From Chloroflexota bacterium (GTDB lineage: Bacteria > Chloroflexota > Limnocylindria > Limnocylindrales > CSP1-4): a DNA stretch of 15,273 bases. A program made the position numbers and the translations under genes. The notes under the pieces were generated by a model that worked only from the letters and a program-made list of their open reading frames with translations, did no database searches and had not been told where the DNA came from. Positions 5,959 to 12,873 of the stretch are shown piece by piece. The DNA is taken from contig JAJYGO010000057.1 of NCBI GenBank assembly GCA_021785115.1, positions 1 through 15,273 of the forward strand. Direction: 5' to 3'. Position 1 is the first letter of the stretch, and each line of letters opens with the position of its first letter.

Positions 5959-7217
5959 GGCGACGGGGCCGCGATCGGGGGCGGGCTCGCCAGCGGGTGC
6001 GTGGTCAGCATCGCCTGGAGGGTACCCTGCAGGCCTCCGGGCCAGCCCGGGTTGAGGCCCTCCACGGAGACCGAGACCATCGCCAGCTGGGCATCGGGCA
6101 TCAGCCACCAGTCCAGGTTGCCTCGCCAGTCGGCGATCGCGGTCGCGTCGGACAGGGGAGGCTGCCCGATCAGCCAGCGCAATGGCCGGAACGCCTGCAG
6201 CGCGACCGAGCCACCGGCCAGGAGCCTGCAGTGCCGTGCCCGGACGCCATCAACGATCTCGATCCCGACGTCCTCCGCCGCGAGGCGTGCGGGGCTCGCG
6301 AGCGTGACGCGGATCACCTCCGAGTCGAGCGTCTCGCGGTCCTGCAGGATCACCGGCGCGGGCGTCGCCCCGACCTCCACGTACGGGGTGATCTCCTCGG
6401 TCACCGGCACCTCGCTCCACGGCATGCCGCCGGGCCGGAGCCATGCGGACGGCCCGACCCTGACGTAGTCGAGCGACGAGGGCTCCCGGCCCGAGTCCAC
6501 CGGCCACCCCGTCAGGCTGGCCGTCCAGCGCTCGTTCTCGCCAGCGCGGGCGCCCACAAGGGTGACGGTCCCGAGCTTCCGGTTGGCGCTCCAGGACACG
6601 GCCTGCACGGACACGCTCGCGTTGTCCGGGACGCGCGGCAGCGTCGAGCAGGCCGGTGGAAGCGGTGGTGCAGCCGACGCGAACGGACCCACCGGACCGG
6701 CCGCCGGGGAGAGCGCGAGCTCGGTGCCCAACGCGGCCACCCCGGACACGCCCGACCCGACGGCGAGCAGCGCGACCGCGATCAGCCCCGCGAGCGCCGC
6801 GCGGGCGCGTCGCAGCGAGGTGCCGCCAAGCACCCGCCGCGAGAGGCCGAGCCCGGCGAGCAGCGACGCGGCCCCCAGTGCGAGGAACCAGCCGTACGCG
6901 TCCTCGAGGGAGGGCAGGAAGGGTGACGCGGAGGCCTGGCGCAGGGCGGCGACCAGCCCGGCCACCGACGGCGCGAGGAGCAGCAGCTCGAGGATGCCGG
7001 TCCACGCCACGACGGCGGATTCCCGCCGTCCCCTGACGAGCGGCGGCCAGGCGATCGCGACCAGCGATGCGGCCAGCCCGACGACGGGTGTGGCGGCCAC
7101 GAGCGGTGCCACCGGGACCCCCGGACGGTAGGCGAGGACGGCGGCCAGGATCGCGGCTCCCCACAGGAGGGCCGCGCCGGCCGCGAGCAGGCGAAGGCGA
7201 ATGGCGCGCACGCGCAC
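5955..7217 (-). CDS. Uncharacterised membrane protein, five predicted helices plus a large extracytoplasmic domain
   Basis: I do not recognise the family. The 420-residue protein has five hydrophobic helices at about 8-30, 34-60, 67-92, 106-126 and 140-165, with basic residues at the N-terminus (VRVRAIRLRL). A soluble domain of about 250 residues follows and would lie outside the cell by the positive-inside rule. It begins with a Pro/Ala linker (PAAGPVGPFASAAPPLPPAC). It then shows alternating strand-like stretches, including WTASLTGWPVD, LDYVRVGPSAWLRPGGMPWS and LDWWLMPDAQLAMVSVSVEG. This is faintly like LolA/LppX-type lipid-carrier folds, but only by general pattern. Start GTG at 7217 is chosen because TACACT lies 6 bases upstream and because the frame further upstream is antisense to the DUF62 gene. 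The stop TGA at 5955 is linked to the WYL regulator, which might control it or respond to it. Confidence 0.8.
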   Translation of the reverse strand: MRVRAIRLRLLAAGAALLWGAAILAAVLAYRPGVPVAPLVAATPVVGLAASLVAIAWPPLVRGRRESAVVAWTGILELLLLAPSVAGLVAALRQASASPFLPSLEDAYGWFLALGAASLLAGLGLSRRVLGGTSLRRARAALAGLIAVALLAVGSGVSGVAALGTELALSPAAGPVGPFASAAPPLPPACSTLPRVPDNASVSVQAVSWSANRKLGTVTLVGARAGENERWTASLTGWPVDSGREPSSLDYVRVGPSAWLRPGGMPWSEVPVTEEITPYVEVGATPAPVILQDRETLDSEVIRVTLASPARLAAEDVGIEIVDGVRARHCRLLAGGSVALQAFRPLRWLIGQPPLSDATAIADWRGNLDWWLMPDAQLAMVSVSVEGLNPGWPGGLQGTLQAMLTTHPLASPPPIAAPSP

Positions 7218-7223
7218 GGCGCC

Positions 7224-7229
7224 AGTGTA
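7224..7229 (-). promoter_or_regulatory. -10 element TACACT of the five-helix membrane protein gene
   Basis: TACACT on the minus strand, 6 bases before the GTG at 7217. It shares a 33-bp divergent control region with the DUF62 gene's own -10, so the two RNA polymerase sites overlap and should compete. Confidence 0.55.
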
Positions 7230-7237
7230 CGGTCGGC

Positions 7238-7243
7238 TACCAT
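7238..7243 (+). promoter_or_regulatory. -10 element TACCAT of the SAM hydroxide adenosyltransferase gene
   Basis: TACCAT is 7 bases before the ATG at 7251 and consistent with leaderless transcription. The intervening CGGGGCG is too close to the ATG to be a typical Shine-Dalgarno sequence. Confidence 0.55.
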
Positions 7244-7250
7244 CGGGGCG

Positions 7251-8165
7251 ATGCCCACCGCCTTCACGCGCCCCGTCCTGACGCCGGCCGCCGAGCGGGC
7301 CCTCCGAGACAGCGCCGGGGGGCCGCGGGCGCCCCTGGTCAGCCTCACCACGGACTTCGGCGACCGGGACCCCTCGCCGGCGATCTGCCGCGGCGTCATC
7401 CTCTCGATCGCGCCCGACGTCCGGCTGCTCGACGTCAGCCACGAGATCGCGAAGTACGCAGTGCTCGACGGCGCGCTTCTGCTGTGGGCCGCGCTGCCGT
7501 ACCTGCCGGTGGGCGTGCATGTCGCCGTCGTCGACCCCGGAGTGGGGACCGCGCGCCTGCCGATCGCCGTTCGCGTCGCGCGCGGCGACCTGCTCGTGGG
7601 GCCGGACAACGGCCTCCTCCTGCCCGCCGCGGAACGGCTTGGCGGGATCGTCGCCGCACGCGCCCTCGAGTCCGCCGATTACCGGCTTCCGGCGGTCAGC
7701 GCGTCGTTCCACGGGCGGGACATCTTCGCGCCGGCCGCGGCGCACCTGGCCCTCGGCGTGCCGCTCGAGGCGTTCGGGCGGCCGCTCGATCCCCTGGGGC
7801 TGGCGCGCCTCGATCTGCCGGCACCGGAGGCGCTGCCCGACGCGCTGGCAACCACCGTCATCTACGTCGACACGTTCGGGAACGTCAAGCTGGCCGGGGA
7901 GCGAGCGGACCTGGAGTCGGCGCTGGGGCCGATGGCGCCCTGGGGATGGCTTTCGATCACGGTCGAGCGCACGGGGGCGGCACCGCCTCGCCTGATCGAG
8001 CTCGGCTGGCAGGCGACGTTCGGCGCGGTGGCGCCCGGCGAGCCGCTGCTCCACGAGGACTCGTACGGGCGGCTCTGCGTGGCGGTGAACCAGGGCGATG
8101 CCGGGGCGCAGCTCGGCCTGCGCACGGGCGACCGGCTGACGATCCGGAGGGCGCCGCGGGGATAG
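7251..8165 (+). CDS. SAM hydroxide adenosyltransferase / SAM hydrolase (DUF62, PF01887)
   Basis: Soluble enzyme of the fluorinase/chlorinase superfamily. Its hydroxide branch converts S-adenosylmethionine and water to adenosine and methionine. The 304-residue protein has an N-terminal extension of about 28 residues before the first motif, SLTTDFGDRD (31-40). It then shows DVSHEI (61-66), VAVVDPGVGTAR (91-102), VGPDNGLLLP (116-125), SFHGRDIFAPAAAHLA (152-167) and TVIYVDTFGNVKL (202-214). The C-terminal barrel ends HEDSYGRLCVAVNQG. D95, R102 and H154 have the spacing (7 then 52) of the Asp68/Arg75/His127 water-activating triad that I recall for the archaeal enzyme. No fluorinase-specific insertion is evident. 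The physiological role in the family is unclear; SAM control or adenosine supply are suggestions. The gene is monocistronic, divergent from the membrane protein and convergent with the C26 hydrolase. Confidence 0.93.
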   Translation: MPTAFTRPVLTPAAERALRDSAGGPRAPLVSLTTDFGDRDPSPAICRGVILSIAPDVRLLDVSHEIAKYAVLDGALLLWAALPYLPVGVHVAVVDPGVGTARLPIAVRVARGDLLVGPDNGLLLPAAERLGGIVAARALESADYRLPAVSASFHGRDIFAPAAAHLALGVPLEAFGRPLDPLGLARLDLPAPEALPDALATTVIYVDTFGNVKLAGERADLESALGPMAPWGWLSITVERTGAAPPRLIELGWQATFGAVAPGEPLLHEDSYGRLCVAVNQGDAGAQLGLRTGDRLTIRRAPRG

Positions 8166-8247
8166 ACCACGGTACGCGGCGGACCGGAGGAGCGCGAGCG
8201 GCGCGGGTCCGGCGGCTCAGGCCGGCCGGCTGTAAGGGAGCGCCCGG

Positions 8248-9021
8248 TCAGCGCGCCAGTCGGGCCGCCTCCACGAACCCCGCGAACAGGCGCTCGAATT
8301 CGGGCGGCGTCGATTCCCTGCGCTCGGGGTGGAACTGCACGCCGATCACCCACAGGCCATCCGTGGCCTCGAGCGCCTCGACGAGTTCGCCACCGCCGTA
8401 CGGCGCGAAACCGACCGGGGCGAGGCCGGGCGCCACATCCCCCGGGCGCACCCCCTGGTGGTGGTAGGTGTTGACGTTCCACTCGCGCCGGCCCGCACGC
8501 TGCGCGCCGTGCGAGCCTTCCGCCCCGTCGGGGATGAGGATCCGCTCGAGGCGCGATCCGGGCACCAGCCTGAGCGGGTGGGTCAGGGGTGGCCCCTCCA
8601 GGTAGCTCGGACTCTCGTGCCCGTCGAGGTGCTGGACGAGTCGTCCGCCCATGAACACGTTGACCGCCTGGAGCCCGCGGCAGATGCCGAGCACCGGCAG
8701 ACCGCGCGCCCCGGCCATCTTCCACGCCGCCTGCTCGAGCGCATCGCGGCGCCGCTGGATCTCCACGGAACGGTCGGGCGCCGAGCCGTAGAGGGCGGGA
8801 TCGAGATCGGTGCCGCCGCTGAGCAGCAGCCCGTCCATCGCCCCGAGCGCCGCCGTCCGCTCGTCGATCCCGCACGTCTCGTCGAGGGGGATCGGGTCGC
8901 CGCCTCCGCGCCGCACGGCATCCAGGTACAGGTCGTTCTTGCGTCGCGCATTGGCCTCGTGGTGAGAACGGCGCGGGTCACCGAGCGTGACGACGATGCG
9001 GGGTCGTGGCGACGGATGCAT
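8248..9021 (-). CDS. Gamma-glutamyl-gamma-aminobutyrate hydrolase-like enzyme (peptidase C26)
   Basis: Cytoplasmic class-I glutamine amidotransferase-like hydrolase of 257 residues. Relatives such as PuuD cleave gamma-glutamyl amides in polyamine and GABA breakdown. The nucleophile elbow is VLGICRGLQAVNVFMGG (110-126) with C114. The H/E pair is in IGVQFHPER (226-234), H231 and E233. Other family marks are LLLSGGTDLDPALYG (65-79), the GRLVQHL stretch, and WNVNTYHHQGV (181-191), the usual VNSxHHQ region. The catalytic triad is complete. Start ATG at 9021 is chosen over upstream in-frame ATGs because TACCAT lies 7 bases before it and the residues upstream are low-complexity translation of a neighbouring repeat. 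No other putrescine-pathway gene is nearby, so the exact substrate is open. The gap to the DUF62 gene (8166-8247) holds GC-rich inverted repeats but no T-tract. Confidence 0.9.
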   Translation of the reverse strand: MHPSPRPRIVVTLGDPRRSHHEANARRKNDLYLDAVRRGGGDPIPLDETCGIDERTAALGAMDGLLLSGGTDLDPALYGSAPDRSVEIQRRRDALEQAAWKMAGARGLPVLGICRGLQAVNVFMGGRLVQHLDGHESPSYLEGPPLTHPLRLVPGSRLERILIPDGAEGSHGAQRAGRREWNVNTYHHQGVRPGDVAPGLAPVGFAPYGGGELVEALEATDGLWVIGVQFHPERRESTPPEFERLFAGFVEAARLAR

Positions 9022-9028
9022 GCAGCCG

Positions 9029-9034
9029 ATGGTA
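9029..9034 (-). promoter_or_regulatory. -10 element TACCAT of the C26 hydrolase gene
   Basis: TACCAT on the minus strand, 7 bases before the ATG at 9021. It is the same hexamer and spacing as at the DUF62 gene. It lies 45 bp after the diguanylate cyclase stop, so the hydrolase can be transcribed apart from the cyclase. Confidence 0.55.
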
Positions 9035-9079
9035 CTCAGGCGGGCCACGCGGCGCGCCGGTCGCGGAGCCCGTGCGGCC

Positions 9080-11482
9080 TCAGGACGCCAGCGCGACGGA
9101 GGACGCCAGCGCGACGGAGGACGCCAGCGCGACGGAGGACGCCAGCGCAACGGGCTCGTCGACCGGGGTCGGGGTGGTCGGCCGGAACTCGGCTGCCAGC
9201 GCGAGCCCTTCCCGGGCCGTCGAGATGCGCCCGCGCCCGCTGCGTTTCGACGCATAGCACGCTCGGTCGGCAGCGAGCAGCACCGCATCCTGGTCCGCGC
9301 CGTCGTCCGGGTACGAGGCGATGCCGATCGAGCAGCTCACGGGTCGCGCCCCGGGCACGGCATCAACGGCGCCGACGGCACGACTCACCTTGTCCGCGAC
9401 CGCCCGTGCGCCCCGCGCCTCCGTGTCGGGCAGGAGCAACGCGAACTCGTCACCGCCGTAGCGGAACACCACGTCGGTTTCCCGCACGCCGTTCCGGATC
9501 GCCACCGCGATGTGCCGCAGCACTTGATCTCCGGCCTGGTGACCCTTCGCGTCGTTCACGGTCTTGAAGTCGTCCAGGTCGATCATCAGGACGCTGAAGC
9601 GATCGCCGTGGGCCACCGCCTGTGCCAGCTGGCGGTCGAACGTGCCCTTGTTCCGAAGCCCCGTGAGCCCGTCTGTCTCGGCGCGGATCTCGACCGCACG
9701 GTGTTCCTCGGCGTTCTGCAGCGCGATGGACACCTGGGCACCGAACAGCTTGACCAGCTCGAATTCCTCGTCGGTGAAGCCGTCGGCCGCGCCCAGCCGC
9801 TCCAGCGTCAGGACGCCGGTCGGGCCGGACCTGCCGCGGAGTGGCACCGCGATGACGCTGCCGTCGAGTGGTTCGAGCCCCGGTACGGTCCGGGCCCTCG
9901 GATCCTTCCGTCCCTCGCGCGCGAGCAGGGGCTCGTTCCGTTGCACCACCCAGGTGGAGAGCCCTTCCTCCCCGGGGAGCCAGTCCCGAGTGTGCTCCGC
10001 GGCGTCGACCCCGATGGCGACGATGGTCCGCAGCAGGCCGGTGGGCGGATCGACCTGCGCGATCGCGAGGTTGTCGTAGCGCACGAGCGCGGCCAGCCCC
10101 TCGGCGATCAGGTCCAGCACGCGCCTCGCATCGAGCGTCGTCAGGATCGACTCGGTGATCTGCAGCAGGACCTGCTGGCTCCGCAGCTGCCGCTCGAGCG
10201 CCGCCGACTGGTTGCGCAGGCGCTCGGCCGCGTCCGCGCTGGCCATCGCGTGCGCCGCGAAGCTCGCGTAGATCTCGAGGAGCCGCAGGTCATCCTGGCT
10301 GAACTGGCGGAGGCCCAGCTTCGAGAGCACCAGCACGCCCAGCACGTCGTCCTCGTAGATCATCGGGGCCAGCAGCATCGACTCGTCCACGTCGGCCGCC
10401 GTCCCGGGGATGGTCAGGACGCGCGGGTCCCTGGCGGCGTCGTCGATGAGCTGCGCCTTCGCGTGCTCCGCCACCCATCCGGTGATCCCCTGGCCGGTGT
10501 GGACCCGCAGCTGCTCGGGCGTCTCGTCCACGTACTCGCCGACCTGTCCCCGCATCGCCACGGCGACCAGGTCGCCACCGGGCAGCAGACGGTAGACCCG
10601 CACGTTGTGGTAGTCGATCAGTTGTTGCAGCTCGGTCGCGATCGCCGCTCCCACCTCTCGCATGGTGCCGAGCCGGCTCAGCCGCACCCCGAGCTGCTGG
10701 ATCGAGCGGAGCTGCGCCGCCCAGGTCGCCATCCTCGCGTAGTCGCGGGCGTTGCGGATCGCAATGCCCGCCTTGGCGCCCAGGATGCGCAGCGCGTCCA
10801 GGTCGCGCGTGTCGTACGGCCGGGGCCGGTCGTGGTACAGCACGAGCGCGCCCAGCGGTATCCCGTCGGCCACCAGCGGGGCGATGGCCACCGACTCGAA
10901 CCCCTCCGCGGCCGCCAGCTGCCGCTGCCGGCCGCGGTCCGCCGTGTCGGCTCCCCAGTGCAGCACCGCCATGGCCCGTCCGGCGTCGATCGCGTCGCGA
11001 GCCCGGGAGTCGGGGGAGTCGGCCTGGACCGCCGACAGGTAGGCGCGGGATAGCCCGGTGCTCGCCTGGGCGACAGCGACCCCGTCCTGCTCTCGGAGAA
11101 AGACCGCGCCGCGGTCCGCCCCGAACAGCTCCATCGATTGGCGGAGCAGGCCGTGCTCGATGGCGTTGACGTCGAGGGTCGAGCCGATCCCCGCCAGGAG
11201 CTGGTCGATCGCGGGCGCCAGGGAAAGCGGCGCCTCGCCGGTCCCACCCACGAGCGCTGTGCCCCCGCCCGCGTCCGGCGAGCGGAGCGTCTGGTCGGTG
11301 CCGGCGCCGCCCAGGAATGCCTCGAGCGCCGCGGCCCGGTACCGGCGATCTCCCCGTGCGTTGAGCCGGATGAAGGGGAGGCGGCCCTGGTCGCTCCACG
11401 CGCGAACCGTGTTGGGGTGGACGCCGAGGATCCGGGCCGCGCCCGCCACCGACACCGTGCCCTGCCCTCCTGCGATCCCCAT
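9080..11482 (-). CDS. Helix-turn-helix / GAF x3 / GGDEF diguanylate cyclase
   Basis: An 800-residue signalling protein that should make cyclic di-GMP from two GTP. Residues 10-57 are a MerR/excisionase-type helix-turn-helix (VSVAGAARILGVHPNTVRAW, then GRLPFIRLNARGDRRYR). Three GAF sensor domains follow at about 105-245, 268-415 and 448-590. The first two are separated by a helical linker and the last two by a coiled-coil-like stretch at 416-447. The GGDEF domain is at about 600-755, with TDGLTGLRNKGTFDRQL and intact active site FRYGGDEFALLLPDTEA (GGDEF at 676-680). An inhibitory I-site RETD lies 5 residues before it. No transmembrane segment is present, so it is cytosolic. The C-terminal tail is a (SVALAS)n repeat. 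Start ATG at 11482 has AAGGTGG close upstream. A DNA-binding domain on a cyclase suggests chromosome-tethered or direct gene-regulatory use; this is inference. Confidence 0.93.
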   Translation of the reverse strand: MGIAGGQGTVSVAGAARILGVHPNTVRAWSDQGRLPFIRLNARGDRRYRAAALEAFLGGAGTDQTLRSPDAGGGTALVGGTGEAPLSLAPAIDQLLAGIGSTLDVNAIEHGLLRQSMELFGADRGAVFLREQDGVAVAQASTGLSRAYLSAVQADSPDSRARDAIDAGRAMAVLHWGADTADRGRQRQLAAAEGFESVAIAPLVADGIPLGALVLYHDRPRPYDTRDLDALRILGAKAGIAIRNARDYARMATWAAQLRSIQQLGVRLSRLGTMREVGAAIATELQQLIDYHNVRVYRLLPGGDLVAVAMRGQVGEYVDETPEQLRVHTGQGITGWVAEHAKAQLIDDAARDPRVLTIPGTAADVDESMLLAPMIYEDDVLGVLVLSKLGLRQFSQDDLRLLEIYASFAAHAMASADAAERLRNQSAALERQLRSQQVLLQITESILTTLDARRVLDLIAEGLAALVRYDNLAIAQVDPPTGLLRTIVAIGVDAAEHTRDWLPGEEGLSTWVVQRNEPLLAREGRKDPRARTVPGLEPLDGSVIAVPLRGRSGPTGVLTLERLGAADGFTDEEFELVKLFGAQVSIALQNAEEHRAVEIRAETDGLTGLRNKGTFDRQLAQAVAHGDRFSVLMIDLDDFKTVNDAKGHQAGDQVLRHIAVAIRNGVRETDVVFRYGGDEFALLLPDTEARGARAVADKVSRAVGAVDAVPGARPVSCSIGIASYPDDGADQDAVLLAADRACYASKRSGRGRISTAREGLALAAEFRPTTPTPVDEPVALASSVALASSVALASSVALAS
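9083..9154. repeat. 18-bp tandem repeat, four copies, at the 3' end of the diguanylate cyclase gene
   Basis: The unit GGACGCCAGCGCGACGGA occurs at 9083-9100, 9101-9118 and 9119-9136, identical in all three, and at 9137-9154 with two substitutions. On the minus strand it codes for repeated SVALAS, and the stop codon follows directly at 9082-9080. The in-frame unit length (six residues) means copy-number change would lengthen or shorten the tail without a frameshift. Confidence 0.9.
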
Positions 11483-11658
11483 GAGCCACCTTCTGGACCA
11501 GTCCGTCCCACCGACCTGCCAGAGCCTACCGATCCCTCACAAAACCCCACAGCGGACCGGAGGTACCGTGCGGCCACTGCCCGATCGTCCCACCCGGCGG
11601 CGCCACACCCGCTGGCTCGCCGAGACGGCGGCTCGCGGTCCGGCGCAACGGCGTCGTG

Positions 11659-12540
11659 TCAGCGCTGGCGCGTCAACCGAACGTACAGCGTGGTCGCCAC
11701 CGCGGTCACCACGCCCAGCACCAGCACGCCGATCGCGGCCAGGATCGGCTGGCCCACGAAGCTGGGGGGAGCGCCGCTGGTCCTCGTGTCCCCGGTCCCG
11801 AGGGCAGCCGGCGACGGCGACGCCGCGAGCGCAGGGACGGCGACCACGACGAGGAGCGCGACGGCCAGGAGCAGGCACCCCGCGGCCAGCAGGATCGCGG
11901 CCCCGGCCGCCCGCCTCCTGTCCGCGCCGCCGAGGACGCGCATCGCGTCTGGCAGGTCGAGCGTGCAGACCACGAGGGGGCGACCCACACCCGCGGTCAG
12001 CATCGGCTGTCCCTGCGCATCGAGCGCCGGAACGCCTGCCACGTAGGCGTGCTCGACCGCGGAGACCTGTTCGATCAACAACCGTACCGGCCGGTCGGGG
12101 GGCGTCCCGGCCGGAACCTGGTCGGGCACCTCGCCCGCGACCCCGCGCGATTCGCGCGGCATCACCACCAGCCCCTCGTCGAGGGCGGCGAGGTCCACCC
12201 CGACGCGCGTGCCGCGGCTCGCGATCCCGAACGGGACGGCCACGCGCCGGTCTTCGATGGCCTCCCACCCCGACCGCGTGGCGAGCTGCACGCGCCGACG
12301 GCGGTACACCAGCGGCCGGTCGTGTTCGTCGGGGAACTCCTCCTCGCTGGAGATCCGGCCGTGCGCCCGGACATAGACGCGGCGACCCGCCCTGGCGGCC
12401 TCGGCCGCCTCCTCGAGCGTCGCCTCGGGAGCAGCGCGCAGGATCCGGCCGACTCGGTAGCCGCTGCCGAACCCCCGCATGACGAACGCGCCCAGGCCGA
12501 GGAGCAGGACGCCGCAGGCGGCGAGAACGAGGGCGATCAC
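11659..12540 (-). CDS. Membrane protein with a GIDE-like domain
   Basis: A 293-residue membrane protein. An N-terminal anchor is at residues 1-24 (VIALVLAACGVLLLGLGAFV), with two C-terminal helices at about 218-247 and 267-290. Between them lies a soluble domain with the order seen in GIDE-type proteins (relatives of mitochondrial MULAN). It starts with a strand RRVYVRAHGRISSEEEFPDE and a YRRRRVQ strand. Next is a PFGIASRGTRVGVDLAALDE block like the family's PFxLxDxTGxVxVDP. Last is RLLIEQVSAVEHAYVAGVPA, like the family's closing IPxGxxVYVxG motif. Bacterial members are of unknown function and lack the RING finger, as here. Start GTG at 12540 is preferred because TAGCAT lies 8 bases before it and the anchor helix then begins at residue 1. 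GTG at 12579 would add 13 residues and place that -10 inside the gene. The 176-bp gap to the cyclase holds no gene. Confidence 0.7.
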   Translation of the reverse strand: MIALVLAACGVLLLGLGAFVMRGFGSGYRVGRILRAAPEATLEEAAEAARAGRRVYVRAHGRISSEEEFPDEHDRPLVYRRRRVQLATRSGWEAIEDRRVAVPFGIASRGTRVGVDLAALDEGLVVMPRESRGVAGEVPDQVPAGTPPDRPVRLLIEQVSAVEHAYVAGVPALDAQGQPMLTAGVGRPLVVCTLDLPDAMRVLGGADRRRAAGAAILLAAGCLLLAVALLVVVAVPALAASPSPAALGTGDTRTSGAPPSFVGQPILAAIGVLVLGVVTAVATTLYVRLTRQR

Positions 12541-12548
12541 GTCGGGCG

Positions 12549-12554
12549 ATGCTA
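12549..12554 (-). promoter_or_regulatory. -10 element TAGCAT that sets the GIDE-like gene start
   Basis: TAGCAT on the minus strand, 8 bases before the GTG at 12540. It fits the window's leaderless pattern and argues against the longer GTG start at 12579. Confidence 0.5.
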
Positions 12555-12825
12555 GCACCCGGCCCACGACGGCCGCCACGAAGGCAACGGATCCCCGGGC
12601 AGCAAAGGGCCCGAAGGAACCTCCGCGAACTCACGTGGGCGTTGATGTCATCGCCGCCGTTAGTGATCGCTCCTGACCCCTTCGGGCTGTCCCTACGCTA
12701 GTCACCAACGCCGGTCGGGTCAACCGGGTTGTCCACCTTCGGGCCGACTTCACCCGGACTTATCCACCACTCGTCCACCGATCCACCGCCCGCTCGCCGC
12801 CCGTCCCCGGCGCATTCATCAGCCC

Positions 12826-12852
12826 CCGGCGGCCGCCGTTGGCGGTCGCCGG
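12826..12852 (-). terminator. Strong GC hairpin after the ybaK/PQQ-like operon
   Basis: Arms of 12 positions (CCGGCGACCGCC on the minus strand, with its partner) pair at 11 with one A/C mismatch around a 3-base loop. The hairpin begins 21 bases past the stop at 12874. There is no U-tract, so it may be a U-less terminator or an RNA-stabilising hairpin. Confidence 0.4.
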
Positions 12853-12873
12853 ACCCTCCACGACATCGCCGGG

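Larger units (their letters stand above)
12541..12873. other. 333-bp intergenic region with clustered DnaA-box-like motifs
   Basis: No gene is visible. The stretch 12729-12787 has four nonamers ending in TCCACC: TTGTCCACC (12729), TTATCCACC (12760), TCGTCCACC (12771) and CGATCCACC (12779). The first two each differ at one position from known DnaA-box forms (TTGTCCACA, TTATCCACA). The rest includes a GC-rich hairpin at 12826-12852 and the -10 of the GIDE-like gene. Base composition is somewhat less GC-extreme around 12640-12770 than in the genes. Confidence 0.5.

Noticed and set aside
7218..8054. N-terminal extension of the membrane-protein frame and a larger start near 8054
   Set aside because: It runs antisense through the DUF62 gene, and the hydrophobic protein and its -10 begin at 7217.
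8166..8247. Intrinsic terminator between the DUF62 and C26 genes
   Set aside because: A 6-bp CGGACC/GGTCCG pairing and GGCCGGCC palindrome exist, but the loop is long and no T-tract follows on either strand.
9083..9154. CRISPR-like repeats
   Set aside because: The 18-bp units are directly adjacent with no spacers and code for an in-frame peptide tail.
8987..11053. 688-residue plus-strand open frame opposite the diguanylate cyclase
   Set aside because: Long only because of GC-rich codon bias on the other strand; composition is His/Arg/Gln-rich without domain motifs.
12729..12787. Replication origin
   Set aside because: Only two good DnaA-box matches, no AT-rich unwinding segment and no dnaA/dnaN/rpmH genes nearby.
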